A DNA stretch of 64,000 nt from [Erwinia] mediterraneensis (GCF_900604315.1 NZ_LR026978.1:2928325-2992324); one strand, 5' to 3'. Positions 19,163-30,099 are shown, numbered from the stretch's first letter. The notes: a model not told the origin generated them from the sequence alone. Numbers and translations are program-made.

Positions 19163-20173
19163 ATGTTTTATCCTATTGCCCGTCCGGCGCTGTTTAAGCT
19201 CGATCCCGAGCGCGCCCATGAACTGACCCTTCAGCAGCTGCGTCTGATCTGCGGTACCCCGTTAGAAGCGCTGATCCGTCAGCATTTACCCGCCCGCCCG
19301 GTCACCTGTATGGGGCTAACCTTTAAAAATGCGCTGGGACTGGCGGCTGGGCTGGATAAAAATGCCGAATGTATCGATGCGTTTGCTGCCATGGGGTTTG
19401 GCTTTGTGGAAGTGGGCACGGTTACGCCACGTCCCCAGGCGGGTAATGATAAGCCGCGCCTGTTTCGCCTGGTGGAAGGGGAAGGGATTATCAACCGCAT
19501 GGGCTTTAATAATCATGGCGTCGATCAGCTGGTCGAGAATGTAAAAAAAGCGCGTTTCACCGGCATTCTGGGGATTAATATCGGCAAAAATAAAGATACG
19601 CCGGTTGAGCAGGGCAAAGAGGATTATTTGACCTGCATGGAAAAAGTGTATGCCCATGCCAGTTATATTACGGTAAATATCTCCTCACCCAACACGCCAG
19701 GATTACGCACGCTGCAATATGGCGAAGCGCTGGACGATCTTTTAGCCGCGATTAAACAGAAACAAAAAGCGCTGGAACAGCACCATCTGAAATATGTGCC
19801 GGTCGCGGTGAAAATTGCGCCAGATCTTTCAGAAGAGGAGTTGATCCAGATTGCTGACAGCCTGGTCAGACATCATATCGATGGCGTGATTGCCACCAAT
19901 ACTACGCTGGATCGTTCTCTGGTGAATGGATTAAGGTTCAGCGAGGAAAGCGGTGGACTGAGCGGTCGCCCGTTACAAACACGAAGTACGGAAGTGATTC
20001 GTCGCCTGGCGCAGGAGTTACAGGGACGTCTGCCGATTATTGGCGTCGGCGGCATTGATTCGCTGGTGGCGGCGCGGGAAAAAATCACCGCGGGTGCCTC
20101 GCTGGTGCAAATTTACTCAGGCTTTATTTATAAAGGTCCATCACTGATTAAAGATATCGTGACTTATCTCTAA
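19163..20173 (+). CDS. pyrD: Dihydroorotate dehydrogenase (quinone), class 2, PyrD
   Basis: Membrane-associated flavoenzyme of 336 aa that oxidises dihydroorotate to orotate with quinone as acceptor, the fourth step of pyrimidine synthesis. The N-terminal amphipathic membrane-binding helices ([19 protein letters not shown]) mark class 2. FMN and catalytic regions include [22 protein letters not shown] with the catalytic Ser, [11 protein letters not shown] and GVGGIDS. The start at 19163 follows AGGAGAG. In E. coli pyrD is controlled by PurR and by pyrimidine-dependent start-site switching; a clear PurR palindrome was not found in 19037-19162. Confidence 0.97.
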   Translation: MFYPIARPALFKLDPERAHELTLQQLRLICGTPLEALIRQHLPARPVTCMGLTFKNALGLAAGLDKNAECIDAFAAMGFGFVEVGTVTPRPQAGNDKPRLFRLVEGEGIINRMGFNNHGVDQLVENVKKARFTGILGINIGKNKDTPVEQGKEDYLTCMEKVYAHASYITVNISSPNTPGLRTLQYGEALDDLLAAIKQKQKALEQHHLKYVPVAVKIAPDLSEEELIQIADSLVRHHIDGVIATNTTLDRSLVNGLRFSEESGGLSGRPLQTRSTEVIRRLAQELQGRLPIIGVGGIDSLVAAREKITAGASLVQIYSGFIYKGPSLIKDIVTYL

Positions 20174-20365
20174 ATTCACGCCTGAATTACGCTGACAATA
20201 TTTCGCCAGGGGGTTTATTTATCCCTCTGGCTCGTTTATATTTTGAGCTGAAAACACAAAATCAGCTTTTTCCCTGCTTTTTTACGGCCACATTTTGTGT
20301 ATTCACGCGACATGTTTGACTCATGTTTGACTATTTCAACCGGGCGGTATTCAACAGGGCAGATT

Positions 20366-20905
20366 ATGAAATTCAAACCTGACGATAATTGGCGTTGGTT
20401 TTACGACGCACAGCATGACCGGATGATGCTCGATCTGGCCGATGGTATGCTGTTCCGCTCGCGCTTCCCGGGCAAAATGCTCACGCCGGACGCCTTTGAG
20501 GCTCCCCGCTTTTGCGTTGACGATGCGGCGCTGTTTTATCAGTTCGATGAAAAATGTCGCCAGAGCGAACTCAGTCGCGATCAGCGTGCCGAACTGGTAC
20601 TGAATGCGCTGGTTGCCAGCCGTTTTCTCAAGCCGCTGATGCCGAAGAGCTGGCATTTTACCCCGCATTATCATCCCTGGCAGCCGGAAGCGGGTACGCT
20701 GGTCAGCGTTACCCTGGACGAAAACGGCGAGCAGGGCTGCCTGCTGGTGGTGGAAAGCAGCGAAAGCGCCTCCCTCTGCTTACTGGCGCAGCCCGCCCTG
20801 ATGCTGGCTGGCAAGCACATGGTGCTGGGAGATGCGATCAAGATCATGAACGACCGGCTGCAGCTGCACTATCAGGCACAGCTGCATTACGCCCGCGCGG
20901 TCTGA
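20366..20905 (+). CDS. zapC: Cell-division protein ZapC
   Basis: FtsZ-associated cytosolic protein of 179 aa that promotes Z-ring bundling. The start at 20366 ([14 protein letters not shown]) gives the family length; a longer frame from 20297 adds 23 residues with no resemblance to the family. Conserved segments are [20 protein letters not shown] and [12 protein letters not shown]. It stands in the pyrD-zapC-ycbX order of E. coli, about 190 bases after pyrD, with ycbX converging 8 bases beyond its end. Confidence 0.94.
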   Translation: MKFKPDDNWRWFYDAQHDRMMLDLADGMLFRSRFPGKMLTPDAFEAPRFCVDDAALFYQFDEKCRQSELSRDQRAELVLNALVASRFLKPLMPKSWHFTPHYHPWQPEAGTLVSVTLDENGEQGCLLVVESSESASLCLLAQPALMLAGKHMVLGDAIKIMNDRLQLHYQAQLHYARAV

Positions 20906-20913
20906 AGCCGGGA

Positions 20914-22023
20914 TCAGGCCAGGGTGATATCGCTGGCAGGTATGCAGCTACAGCTCAGAATGGTCCTGTCCTCACGGATGGCGCTCTGTTTCAGCGCTTT
21001 CACCTCGCCAGAGAGCAGCGTCATTTTACAGCTGCCACACAGTCCGGCACGGCAGGAGTAGGGCACCCGCATTCCGGCCATTTCCAGCTGCTCCAGTAAC
21101 ACATCCTGATTATTCCCGCGAAAGGTTTTCCCCTGCCAGCTAATGGAGAGCGGTTGCACTGCGCTTTTTGCCGGTGAGAGGCTCGCCACCACTTCGCCCG
21201 CGCCATAGGGACGGGGCGTCTGACGTCGCACGACCTCCATCTCATCGCCGACGCGCAGAATACCGCTGCCGCGGGCAACCAGGTTAAGGCCGAAATCGAT
21301 ATCGCCACTGCCGTCAAGGGCCGAACGGAATTGCTGCAGCGTTGCCAGCGGTTCGCCTGCCGGGTGTTTATTGCCCTGTTCCGGGCTCACGGTGGTAAAG
21401 ACGCAGCGGCTGCAGGGTTTCGCAACTTCAAAGGTCAGTTCGCCGAATCGCACTTCCGCCCAGCTGTCTTCATCCCAGGCGGGAGCGCCGCTCACCACCA
21501 GGTTGGGGCGAAACTGTGTCAGGCGGACGCTGGCCGGACAGCGGCGCTGTAAATCGGTGAGGGAGGCCGCGTTAACCAGCAGAAACGGATAACCGTCCGC
21601 GAAGCCGAGCGGCACCTGCGGATACGAGGTTACGCGGCGCGTTGGCTCATTACCGATCCAGCGCAACTGCACCCCGCGCGGGAAAAAGCCGCTCAGCCAG
21701 CGGTTGATTGCTGGCGGCGCGATGCGCGCACTGAAGCGATTTCCCCACACCTCAGTCGACTCAGCCTCCGGCGCGAAATCGCTAAAGCGGATCAGCGCTT
21801 TACTGCCATCCGGCGCGACCAGAAACAGTCCCTCCGGCAGCATGGCGGGCGTAAAACGCACCATCTCCGGGAACTGACGAGCAGTAATAAAGGTGCCGTC
21901 TGTTTCTGTGACCATAAAGATGCGATCGAAGGCGAGACCGCTCTCCTGCACCTGGGCATGGGAGAGCTGTAAAGCGCGCATCGATTTCACAGGATGAATA
22001 AACAGACGTGACAGCGTAATCAT
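20914..22023 (-). CDS. ycbX: MOSC-domain 2Fe-2S protein YcbX
   Basis: Molybdenum-cofactor-binding protein of 369 aa; in E. coli YcbX forms an N-hydroxylated base/analog reduction system with Moco. The N-terminal MOSC beta-barrel ([19 protein letters not shown]) is followed by the MOSC domain with the Moco-binding Cys region ([18 protein letters not shown]). A C-terminal ferredoxin-type domain has the plant-type 2Fe-2S motif [10 protein letters not shown] and a distal Cys in LSCSCIP. Electrons probably pass from a flavin reductase through this cluster. It converges with zapC and is divergent from rlmKL. Confidence 0.93.
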   Translation of the reverse strand: MITLSRLFIHPVKSMRALQLSHAQVQESGLAFDRIFMVTETDGTFITARQFPEMVRFTPAMLPEGLFLVAPDGSKALIRFSDFAPEAESTEVWGNRFSARIAPPAINRWLSGFFPRGVQLRWIGNEPTRRVTSYPQVPLGFADGYPFLLVNAASLTDLQRRCPASVRLTQFRPNLVVSGAPAWDEDSWAEVRFGELTFEVAKPCSRCVFTTVSPEQGNKHPAGEPLATLQQFRSALDGSGDIDFGLNLVARGSGILRVGDEMEVVRRQTPRPYGAGEVVASLSPAKSAVQPLSISWQGKTFRGNNQDVLLEQLEMAGMRVPYSCRAGLCGSCKMTLLSGEVKALKQSAIREDRTILSCSCIPASDITLA

Positions 22024-22133
22024 CGGGTTCTCCTTGAAACCGGTCGCTCAGGACAAAAAGAAGCTAACTTTATGACATAGGACGCTGATTCGCTATAATG
22101 CGCAACAATTTTCTCAAGAGTAGAAGTGACGAT

Positions 22134-24248
22134 ATGAATTCTCTGTTTGCCAGTACGGGGCGTGGGCTCGAAGAGCTGTTAAAAAGTGAGCTGGACGCGC
22201 TGGGCGCGCAGGATCTGCAGGTGGCACAGGGCGGCGTCCACTATCGTGGTGATGACCGTCTGATGTACCGCAGCCTGATGTGGAGTCGCCTGGCGTCGCG
22301 CATATTGCTGCCGCTGGGAGAATTCGGCGTCTGGAGCGATCTTGATCTCTACGTGGGTGCACAAAGCATCGACTGGAGCGCGCTGTTTGACAGCAATAAA
22401 ACCTTTGCGGTGCACTTCAGCGGCACCAACGACGTGATTCGTAACAGCCAGTTTGGCGCGCTGCGGGTAAAAGACGCCATCGTGGACAGCTTTACCCGCC
22501 AGGGTAAAACGCGTCCCGATGTGGATCGTGAGCAGCCCGATATCCGGATTAACGTCTGGCTGAGCCGGGATCGCGCCAGTATCGCGCTGGATCTCAGCGG
22601 CGATGCGCTGCATCAGCGCGGCTACCGCCAGCAAACCGGTCAGGCGCCGTTAAAAGAGAACCTGGCGGCGGCCATTGTGTTGCGCTCCGGCTGGCAGCCG
22701 CACACCCCGCTGCTGGATCCCATGTGCGGTTCCGGTACCTTGCTGATTGAGGCGGCCCTGGTGGCCTGCGATCGCGCGCCGGGACTGTTGCGCAGCCGCT
22801 GGGGCTTCAGCAGCTGGAAAAAGCACAACGAGGCGCTATGGCGCGAGATTAAAGAAGAGGCGCAGCAGCGTGCCCGCGCCGGCACCGCTGCGGCGACGGC
22901 GCGCTTTTACGGTTATGACAATAATGGACGGGTGCTGGAGCACGCAGTCGCCAACGCGCGCCGTGCCGGGGTGGCGGATCTGATTACGCTGCAGCGGCAG
23001 GATCTGCTGCAGCTGAAAAACCCGCTGCCTGCAGAAAGCGTCGGCACGGTATTAAGTAACCCGCCCTATGGCGAGCGTCTGGAAAGTGAACCGGCCCTGA
23101 TCGCGCTGCACAGCCAGCTTGGTCGCATCATGAAACGCGAGTTTGCCGGCTGGAATCTGTCGCTGTTCAGCGCCTCGCCGGAACTGCTGAGCTGCCTGCA
23201 GCTGCGTGCCGATCGTCAGTTCAAAGCGAAAAACGGCCCGCTGGATTGCGTGCAGAAAAACTATCAGCTGGCGGCCAGTGCAACGGAAAGCGGCGGACAG
23301 ATCGCGGAAGATTATGCTAACCGTCTGCGTAAAAACCTGAAGAAGCTGGATAAATGGGCTCGTCAGGAAGGCATTGAATGTTACCGTATTTATGATGCCG
23401 ATCTGCCGGACTATAACGTCGCGGTGGACCGTTACGCTGACTGGGTAGTGATTCAGGAATATGCGCCGCCCAAAACCATCGATGCCAACAAAGCGCGTCA
23501 GCGCCTGTTTGATGTGATCAGCGCCACCCTGAGCGTGCTGGAGCTGCCGGCGAACCGCCTGGTGCTGAAAACCCGCGAGCGCCAGAAAGGCAAAAGCCAG
23601 TATCAGAAGCTGAGCGAGAAGGGCGAATTTTTTGAAGTACAGGAATATAACGCGCGCTTCTGGGTCAACCTGACCGATTATCTCGATACCGGTCTTTTCC
23701 TCGATCACCGTCTTGCGCGTCAGATGCTGGGCAAAATGAGCAAAGGGAAAGATTTCCTTAACCTGTTTGCCTATACCGGCAGCGCCAGCGTCCACGCCGG
23801 GCTGGGCGGTGCGCGCACCACCACCACGGTAGATATGTCGCGCACTTATCTGGAATGGGCAGAACGCAACCTGCGCCTGAATGGCCTGACCGGCCGTCAG
23901 CACCGTCTGCTGCAGGCGGACTGCCTGAGCTGGCTGCGTGAAAGCAACGAGCAGTTCGATTTGATTTTTATCGATCCGCCGACTTTCTCTAACTCCAAAC
24001 GCATGGAAGAGAGCTTTGACGTGCAGCGCGATCATCCTGAGCTGATGAAACAGCTGAAGCGGCTGTTGCGCGCGGGCGGCACCATTATGTTCTCGAATAA
24101 CAAACGCGGTTTCAAAATGGATCATGAGGGGCTGCAGGCGCTGGGCCTGCAGGCGCAGGAGATCACTGCAAAAACGCAGTCGCAGGATTTTGCCCGTAAT
24201 CGTCACATTCATAACTGCTGGCTGGTTACCCACGCCAGTAAGGAATAA
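22134..24248 (+). CDS. rlmL: Bifunctional 23S rRNA methyltransferase RlmKL
   Basis: Fused ribosome-modifying enzyme of 704 aa: the N-terminal half (RlmL) makes m2G2445 and the C-terminal half (RlmK) m7G2069 of 23S rRNA. A THUMP domain covers about residues 40-155. The first methyltransferase domain carries [16 protein letters not shown] and the catalytic NPPYGERL; the second has [19 protein letters not shown] and [12 protein letters not shown]. The start at 22134 ([20 protein letters not shown]) matches the family, while a frame from 22098 adds 12 unsupported residues. It is followed by uup after 5 bases, so the two are probably co-transcribed. Confidence 0.97.
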   Translation: MNSLFASTGRGLEELLKSELDALGAQDLQVAQGGVHYRGDDRLMYRSLMWSRLASRILLPLGEFGVWSDLDLYVGAQSIDWSALFDSNKTFAVHFSGTNDVIRNSQFGALRVKDAIVDSFTRQGKTRPDVDREQPDIRINVWLSRDRASIALDLSGDALHQRGYRQQTGQAPLKENLAAAIVLRSGWQPHTPLLDPMCGSGTLLIEAALVACDRAPGLLRSRWGFSSWKKHNEALWREIKEEAQQRARAGTAAATARFYGYDNNGRVLEHAVANARRAGVADLITLQRQDLLQLKNPLPAESVGTVLSNPPYGERLESEPALIALHSQLGRIMKREFAGWNLSLFSASPELLSCLQLRADRQFKAKNGPLDCVQKNYQLAASATESGGQIAEDYANRLRKNLKKLDKWARQEGIECYRIYDADLPDYNVAVDRYADWVVIQEYAPPKTIDANKARQRLFDVISATLSVLELPANRLVLKTRERQKGKSQYQKLSEKGEFFEVQEYNARFWVNLTDYLDTGLFLDHRLARQMLGKMSKGKDFLNLFAYTGSASVHAGLGGARTTTTVDMSRTYLEWAERNLRLNGLTGRQHRLLQADCLSWLRESNEQFDLIFIDPPTFSNSKRMEESFDVQRDHPELMKQLKRLLRAGGTIMFSNNKRGFKMDHEGLQALGLQAQEITAKTQSQDFARNRHIHNCWLVTHASKE

Positions 24249-24253
24249 GTTTT

Positions 24254-26173
24254 ATGTCATTGATCAGTATTCATGGGGCGTACCTCTCTTTCAGCGATGC
24301 GCCGCTGCTGGATAACAGCGAACTGCATATCGAAGAAAATGAGCGCGTCTGTCTGGTTGGCCGTAACGGCGCAGGCAAATCGACGCTGATGAAAATCATC
24401 AACCGTGAGCAGCCGCTGGATGATGGCCGCATCATCTATGAACAGGATCTGGTTGTGGCGCGCCTGCAGCAGGATCCGCCGCGCAACATCAAAGGTTCGG
24501 TGTATGATTTTGTGGCTGAGGGTGTGGAAGAGCAGGCGGAGTATCTGAAAGCGTATCACGCCATTTCGCACACGGTGATGCAGGATCCGAGCGAAAAAAA
24601 CCTGAACGAGATGGCGCGTCTGCAGGGGCTGCTGGACCATCACAATCTCTGGCAGCTGGAGAGCCGTATTAACGATGTGCTGCAGCAAATCGGCTTGCAG
24701 CCCGATACGGAACTTTCGTCGTTGTCAGGCGGCTGGTTGCGTAAGGCTGCCCTTGGTCGCGCGCTGGTGAGTAACCCGCGTGTGCTGCTGCTTGATGAGC
24801 CGACTAACCACCTTGATATCGAAACCATTGACTGGCTGGAAACCTTTCTTAAAAGCTTTTCCGGCAGCATTATCTTTATCTCCCACGACCGTTCTTTTAT
24901 CCGCAATATGGCGACGCGTATCGTCGATCTTGATCGCGGTAAGCTGGTCTCCTGGCCGGGCAACTACGATACCTATCTGGCTGGCAAAGAAGAAGCGCTG
25001 CGTGTGGAAGAGCTGCAGAATGCCGAATTTGACCGCAAGCTGGCGCAGGAAGAGGTGTGGATCCGCCAGGGCATCAAGGCACGCCGTACCCGTAATGAAG
25101 GGCGTGTGCGTGCGCTGAAAGCGCTACGCCGTGAACGTTCTGAACGACGCGAAGTGATGGGCAAAGCCAACATGCAGGTGGAAGAGGCATCGCGCTCCGG
25201 CAAAATTGTCTTCGAAATGGAGCATGTTAATTACGCGGTAGCGGGCAAAACGCTGGTAAAAGACTTCTCGGCGCAGGTTCAGCGCGGCGATAAAATTGCC
25301 CTGATCGGGCCGAACGGCTGCGGGAAAACCACGCTGTTGCGTCTGATGCTGGGTCAGCTGAAAGCGGACAGCGGCCGCATTCACAGCGGCACCAAACTGG
25401 AAGTCGCCTATTTCGACCAGCATCGTGCCGAACTTGATCCCGATCGTACGGTGATGGATAACCTCGCCGAAGGCAAACAGGAAGTGATGGTAAACGGCAA
25501 ACCGCGCCATGTGCTCGGTTATCTGCAGGACTTCCTTTTTCATCCCAAACGGGCGATGACCCCGGTGCGCGCGCTTTCTGGCGGTGAACGCAATCGCCTG
25601 CTGCTGGCGCGTCTGTTTCTGCGCCCCAGCAACCTGCTGATTCTTGATGAACCTACCAACGACCTCGACGTTGAGACGCTGGAGCTGCTGGAAGAGCTGA
25701 TTGATGGCTATCAGGGCACCGTCCTGCTGGTCAGCCACGATCGTCAGTTTGTGGACAACACCGTCACCGAATGCTGGATTTTTGAAGGCAACGGCGAGAT
25801 TGGCGCGTTTGTCGGCGGCTATCACGATGCGCAACAGCAGCGGGCGGCTTACCGGCAGTCCCGCGCCAGTGCCCAGCCGAAATCCGCTGCTGGCACCGAA
25901 AAACCGGCCAGCGAGAAAAATGAATCCGCCAAACGTAGCGCAGGCAAACTAAGCTATAACCTGGCACGGGAGCTGGAGCAGCTGCCGGAAAAAATGGAAA
26001 CCCTGGAAGGGCGTATCGGTGAGCTGCAGGCGCAGATGAGTCATCCTGACTTTTTCAGCCAGCCGCACGAGAAAACGCAGCCGGTACTGGATGAGCTGGC
26101 ACGGGTCGAGCAAGAACTGGAAAGCGCCTTTGAACGATGGGAATATCTCGAATCACTGAAATCGGGTGCGTGA
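24254..26173 (+). CDS. uup: ABC-F family ATPase Uup
   Basis: Cytosolic tandem-ABC ATPase (639 aa) without membrane domain; in E. coli Uup acts in ribosome-associated functions and in limiting transposon precise excision. Two nucleotide-binding domains are seen, with Walker A GRNGAGKS and GPNGCGKT, signatures LSGGWLRKAALGRAL and LSGGERNRLLLARL, and Walker B LLLDEPTNHLD and LILDEPTNDLD. A charged linker lies between them, and an Ala/Lys/Glu-rich linker leads to a C-terminal coiled-coil DNA-binding domain (about residues 560-639). Its stop codon overlaps the GTG start of pqiA. Confidence 0.96.
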   Translation: MSLISIHGAYLSFSDAPLLDNSELHIEENERVCLVGRNGAGKSTLMKIINREQPLDDGRIIYEQDLVVARLQQDPPRNIKGSVYDFVAEGVEEQAEYLKAYHAISHTVMQDPSEKNLNEMARLQGLLDHHNLWQLESRINDVLQQIGLQPDTELSSLSGGWLRKAALGRALVSNPRVLLLDEPTNHLDIETIDWLETFLKSFSGSIIFISHDRSFIRNMATRIVDLDRGKLVSWPGNYDTYLAGKEEALRVEELQNAEFDRKLAQEEVWIRQGIKARRTRNEGRVRALKALRRERSERREVMGKANMQVEEASRSGKIVFEMEHVNYAVAGKTLVKDFSAQVQRGDKIALIGPNGCGKTTLLRLMLGQLKADSGRIHSGTKLEVAYFDQHRAELDPDRTVMDNLAEGKQEVMVNGKPRHVLGYLQDFLFHPKRAMTPVRALSGGERNRLLLARLFLRPSNLLILDEPTNDLDVETLELLEELIDGYQGTVLLVSHDRQFVDNTVTECWIFEGNGEIGAFVGGYHDAQQQRAAYRQSRASAQPKSAAGTEKPASEKNESAKRSAGKLSYNLARELEQLPEKMETLEGRIGELQAQMSHPDFFSQPHEKTQPVLDELARVEQELESAFERWEYLESLKSGA

Positions 26174-27459
26174 GCCGTCACCACCATCAGGAGGATTCTG
26201 CGGCAGAAGCAGCAGGATGGATGCTCTGCCCGCAGTGCGATCTGATGACCCGTCTGCCTGCGGTTCCCGCAGGCAGTAAAGCAAGCTGCCCGCGTTGCCA
26301 CACCACCTTGCTGACGCACTGGCCTGAACCGCGCAGACGCCCGACGGGCTATGCGCTGGCCGCGCTGTTTATGCTGCTGCTGGCAAACCTGTTTCCCTTT
26401 ATCGATATGCATGTTGCCGGCATCAGCAGCCAGACCTCGCTGATGCAAATCCCGCGCGTGATGGTGTCTGAAGATTATCGTAGCCTCGCCACGCTCTTTT
26501 TGCTGTTTGTGCAGGCGATCCCCGCCTTCTGTATGGTGAGCATTCTGCTGCTGGTTAATCCTGTTCCGCTACCGCACGGCGTGCGTCTGGGGCTGGCGCG
26601 CGTTCTGTTCCGGCTGCGCAACTGGGGCATGGCAGAGATCTTTATGGCCGGGGTGCTGGTCAGCATGGTGAAGCTCATCGCCTATGGCGATATCGGCCTG
26701 AAAACCAGCTTCTGGCCCTGGTGCCTGTTCTGCCTGCTGCAGCTACGCGCTTTTCAGTGCGTCGATCGCCGCTGGGTCTGGCAACGTATCGCGCCAGTGC
26801 CCGCGCTGACGCAGCGCGCGCAACCGGGCCTCAGCGGGCTGCAACAGGGGCTGCGCGCCTGTCCCTGCTGTACCGCGATTCTGCCGGCAGAACAGCGCCG
26901 CTGTCCGCGCTGTGGGGTGGTGGCCGCCGCGCGCCGTAAGCACAGCCTGCAATGGACGCTGGCGCTGCTGCTCACTTCGCTGATGCTCTATATTCCGGCC
27001 AACATCCTGCCCATCATGGTGACCGAGACGCTGGGTACGCAATACCCGTCGACAATCATGGCAGGCGTTATTCTGCTCTGGAGCGATGGCTCTTATCCGG
27101 TGGCGCTGGTGATTTTTATCGCCAGCATTATGGTGCCGTCACTCAAAATGCTGGCGATTGGCTGGCTGTGCTGGGATGCCAGCGGACGCGGTCGTGCTGA
27201 CAGTGAAAAGATGCACCGCATTTATGAGGTGGTGGAGTTTGTCGGCCGCTGGTCCATGATCGATGTGTTTGTCATTGCCGTTTTGTCTGCGCTGGTACGT
27301 ATGGGACATTTAATGAGTATTTATCCCGAACTGGGGGCGCTGCTGTTTGCGCTGGTGGTGATCCTGACCATGTTCGCCGCCATTACCTTTGATCCGCGCC
27401 TGACCTGGGATCGGATTCGAACCACTAGCCTTAAGGAGTCGCGCGTTGACGGAGAATAA
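26170..27459 (+). CDS. pqiA: Intermembrane lipid transport protein PqiA (GTG start)
   Basis: Inner-membrane partner of PqiB (429 aa), with two sets of four hydrophobic helices. Each half starts with a cytosolic rubredoxin-like zinc site: CPQC...CPRC near residue 20 and CPCC...CPRC near residue 230. The frame is open from an ATG at 26137, inside uup, but the GTG at 26170 overlaps the uup TGA as GTGA and yields MSRHHHQE, reminiscent of the His-rich E. coli start MCEHHH, so I take it as the start. It is the first gene of pqiABC, translationally coupled to uup. Confidence 0.92.
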   Translation: MSRHHHQEDSAAEAAGWMLCPQCDLMTRLPAVPAGSKASCPRCHTTLLTHWPEPRRRPTGYALAALFMLLLANLFPFIDMHVAGISSQTSLMQIPRVMVSEDYRSLATLFLLFVQAIPAFCMVSILLLVNPVPLPHGVRLGLARVLFRLRNWGMAEIFMAGVLVSMVKLIAYGDIGLKTSFWPWCLFCLLQLRAFQCVDRRWVWQRIAPVPALTQRAQPGLSGLQQGLRACPCCTAILPAEQRRCPRCGVVAAARRKHSLQWTLALLLTSLMLYIPANILPIMVTETLGTQYPSTIMAGVILLWSDGSYPVALVIFIASIMVPSLKMLAIGWLCWDASGRGRADSEKMHRIYEVVEFVGRWSMIDVFVIAVLSALVRMGHLMSIYPELGALLFALVVILTMFAAITFDPRLTWDRIRTTSLKESRVDGE

Positions 27460-29089
27460 TCACGGCACCGCTAAAGTCGATCAGATAAAACGCTGGTCGC
27501 CGGTATGGATCGTACCTGTTGTCACTCTGCTGATTGGCGCATGGATTCTGTTTTACCATTACACCCATCAGGGACCGCAGGTTACTCTGATTACAGAGAA
27601 CGCCGAGGGCATTGAGGCGGGTAAAACCACCATCAAAAGTCGCAGCGTTGATGTGGGGGTAATTGAGAGTGCGGTACTGACCGACGATCTGCACCACGTG
27701 GAGATCAAAGCGCGCCTGCATGAGGGAATGGAGAAACTGCTGCATGGTGATAGCGTCTTCTGGGTAGTGAAACCGCAAATCGGGCGCGAAGGGGTCACGG
27801 GGCTCGGCACCCTGCTGTCAGGCGCCTATATTGAGTTGCAGCCCGGCAGCAAAGGCGAACAGCCGGAAACGTATCCGCTGCTGGATGCGCCGCCGCTCGC
27901 GCCGCCCAATGCGAAAGGCATCCGTATTACCCTCGACAGTAAAAAAGCGGGGCAACTGAATCCGGGCGATCCGGTGTTGTTTCGCGGTTATCGTGTCGGC
28001 ACGGTGGAAACCAGCGTTTTTGATACCGAGAAACGCATGATGACCTATCAGCTGTTTATTGCCGCGCCTTACGATCGGCTGGTGACCACCAATGTGCGTT
28101 TCTGGAAGGACAGCGGCATCGCCGTGGATATGTCTGCTTCCGGCATGCGGGTGGAGATGGGCTCGTTGACCACACTCTTCAGCGGCGGGGTCAGCTTTGA
28201 CATCCCGGATGGCTGGGAGCGCGGCGAGGCGGCCATGAACAAAGCGGAATATCACTTATACGACGATCAGCGCAGCATTCAGGATTCGCTTTACACCCGC
28301 CATATTGATTTCCTGATGTTCTTTACCGATTCCATCCGCGGTCTGCAGCCCGGTGCGCCAGTAGAGTTTCGCGGCATTCGTCTCGGGACTGTCGCCGAGG
28401 CGCCTTTCCTGTTGCCGGAAACCAGCCAGGCGCTGAATCCCGACTACCGCGTGCCAGTGTTGATACGGATTGAGCCGGATCGTTTTGTCAGCCGTATCGG
28501 CGGCGATTTTGACCTTGAGCGGCATCTGCAGGAAGGTAAACAGCGTGGACTGCGCGCCACTCTGAAAACCGGCAACCTGCTTTCTGGTTCGCTCTATATT
28601 GATCTGGATTTCTATGAACATGAGCCGCCCTATAAGGGACTCGATAAGATCGCTGGTTATGAGATTATCCCGACCATCAGCGGAGGCCTGAGCCAGATTC
28701 AGCAGAAACTGATGACCGCGCTGGATAAAATCAACAACCTGCCGCTTAACCCGATGCTGAATGAAGCGACCGGTACCCTGAAAGAGAGCCAGCGTACGCT
28801 GCGTCAGCTGCAGAAAACCCTGGATAACCTGAACCAGATTACTGCCAGCCCGGCGATGAGAACTCTGCCGGAAGATATGCAGCAAACCCTGCGTGAGCTG
28901 AACCGCAGTATGAAAGGTTTGCAGCCAGGTTCGCCCGCTTATAACAAGCTGGTAGGAGATATGCAGCGTCTGGATCAGGTGTTACGTGAGTTGCAGCCGG
29001 TGCTGAAAACGCTCAACAACAAGAGCAACGCGCTGATATTTGAAGCTAAGCCGGGTCAGGATCCGCAGCCAAAGAGGGCTAAACCATGA
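27446..29089 (+). CDS. pqiB: MCE-domain intermembrane lipid transport protein PqiB (TTG start)
   Basis: 547-aa protein anchored by one N-terminal helix (WIVPVVTLLIGAWILFYH), with three MCE domains stacking into a hexameric syringe-like tunnel and a long C-terminal helical coiled coil (from about residue 430, LSQIQQKLMTALDKINNLP) that reaches the outer membrane. The start codon is TTG at 27446 after TAAGGAG; no ATG is available at the family N-terminus. It overlaps pqiA by 14 bases and pqiC by 4. With PqiC it forms a lipid-transport bridge, paraquat-inducible in E. coli. Confidence 0.96.
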   Translation: MTENNHGTAKVDQIKRWSPVWIVPVVTLLIGAWILFYHYTHQGPQVTLITENAEGIEAGKTTIKSRSVDVGVIESAVLTDDLHHVEIKARLHEGMEKLLHGDSVFWVVKPQIGREGVTGLGTLLSGAYIELQPGSKGEQPETYPLLDAPPLAPPNAKGIRITLDSKKAGQLNPGDPVLFRGYRVGTVETSVFDTEKRMMTYQLFIAAPYDRLVTTNVRFWKDSGIAVDMSASGMRVEMGSLTTLFSGGVSFDIPDGWERGEAAMNKAEYHLYDDQRSIQDSLYTRHIDFLMFFTDSIRGLQPGAPVEFRGIRLGTVAEAPFLLPETSQALNPDYRVPVLIRIEPDRFVSRIGGDFDLERHLQEGKQRGLRATLKTGNLLSGSLYIDLDFYEHEPPYKGLDKIAGYEIIPTISGGLSQIQQKLMTALDKINNLPLNPMLNEATGTLKESQRTLRQLQKTLDNLNQITASPAMRTLPEDMQQTLRELNRSMKGLQPGSPAYNKLVGDMQRLDQVLRELQPVLKTLNNKSNALIFEAKPGQDPQPKRAKP

Positions 29090-29652
29090 AAAAATGGATA
29101 ATTGCGCTGACAACGCTCGCGGTCAGTGCCTGTAGCAATACGGTTGAAACAACTACCTATCAGTTGCCGGCAGGCAGCGGCGCGCTGAGCATCAGTCACT
29201 CGCAGGGTGCCGGGCAACCGATGCTCTGGGTGCAGCAGGTAACGGTGCCGGACTATCTGGCGGGCAGCGGGGTGGTTTATCAGACCAGCGATGTGAAATA
29301 TGTGATCGCAAGCCAGAATGTCTGGGCAAGCCCGCTGGATCAACAATTGCAGCAAACGCTGGTGACTAATCTGAGTCGGGCGCTGCCCGATCGCCTGGTT
29401 TCTGCGTCGCCACTGAACGAGCAGCATGACATTCTGACGGTCAACGTGACCGCTTTTCACGGCCGCTATGATGGTAAGGCGGTGATCAGCGGTGAGTGGG
29501 TATTGCAACATCAAGGAAAGCTAATCAAACAACCTTTTGATCTGGCGTTACCGCAGCAGGAAGATGGCTATGATGCGCTGGTCAGAACCCTGGCTGCAGG
29601 CTGGCAACAGCAGGCGCAGCAAATTGCGCAAATCCTCGCCAGACCAGATTAG
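29086..29652 (+). CDS. pqiC: Outer-membrane lipoprotein PqiC (YmbA)
   Basis: 188-aa lipoprotein of the ABC-transporter auxiliary family that docks PqiB at the outer membrane. A signal peptide MKKWIIALTTLAVSAC ends in the lipobox V-S-A-C; the residue after Cys is Ser, so outer-membrane sorting is expected. Family segments are YQLP near the N-terminus and WASPLDQQLQQTLVTNL. The ATG overlaps the pqiB stop (ATGA). A strong intrinsic terminator follows. Confidence 0.94.
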   Translation: MKKWIIALTTLAVSACSNTVETTTYQLPAGSGALSISHSQGAGQPMLWVQQVTVPDYLAGSGVVYQTSDVKYVIASQNVWASPLDQQLQQTLVTNLSRALPDRLVSASPLNEQHDILTVNVTAFHGRYDGKAVISGEWVLQHQGKLIKQPFDLALPQQEDGYDALVRTLAAGWQQQAQQIAQILARPD

Positions 29653-29676
29653 GAATAGTTTGATTTTCCCGTTAAG

Positions 29677-29724
29677 CCCCTGATTTTTTGCAGCGGTACG
29701 GCAAACGAATCAGGGATTTTTTTA
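29677..29724 (+). terminator. Intrinsic terminator after pqiC
   Basis: Arms CCCTGATT and AATCAGGG separated by a 22-nt loop, followed by a run of seven T. It ends the rlmL-uup-pqiABC transcript and separates it from rmf. Confidence 0.75.
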
Positions 29725-29931
29725 TTGACGAATCAGCCAGATGCCGGCTTTTACACGCTTTTTTCTCTGCCCATGCCGCTCCTGGCGCGTTTACTTTTAT
29801 TGCAATTGTATGAATTTTGCACATTGCTTTTTCCTTTCAAAGGCGGTAGAACATTAGTGTGGTTGAATATTATTTCGCCGCTCTTTTCTTTCCACCAGAT
29901 TCCACCAGACCTGAAATGAGGGAAACGAGGT

Positions 29932-30099
29932 ATGAAGAGACAAAAACGAGACCGCCTGGAACGAGCACATTCACGAGGCTACCAGGCCGGTATTTCGGGA
30001 CGCTCTAAAGAGATGTGTCCGTATCAGTTAACCGACGCAAAATCTCACTGGTTGGGAGGCTGGCGACAAGCCATGGAGGACAGGTCGGTTATTGCTTAA
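29932..30099 (+). CDS. rmf: Ribosome modulation factor Rmf
   Basis: 55-aa basic protein that dimerises 70S ribosomes into inactive 100S particles in stationary phase. The start MKRQKRDRLERAHSRGYQAG and the core GRSKEMCPYQ and LGGWRQAMEDR agree nearly residue for residue with E. coli Rmf. The ATG at 29932 follows ACGAGG with 1-base spacing to T, as in E. coli. It lies between pqiC and, in E. coli, fabA; here an extra gene sits on the far side of a shared terminator. In E. coli it is induced by ppGpp and CRP. Confidence 0.96.
   Translation: MKRQKRDRLERAHSRGYQAGISGRSKEMCPYQLTDAKSHWLGGWRQAMEDRSVIA

Noticed and set aside
23052..24233. 393-aa frame antisense to rlmKL
   Set aside because: Long only because of the GC-rich sense gene; no domain and no neighbouring regulatory signal.
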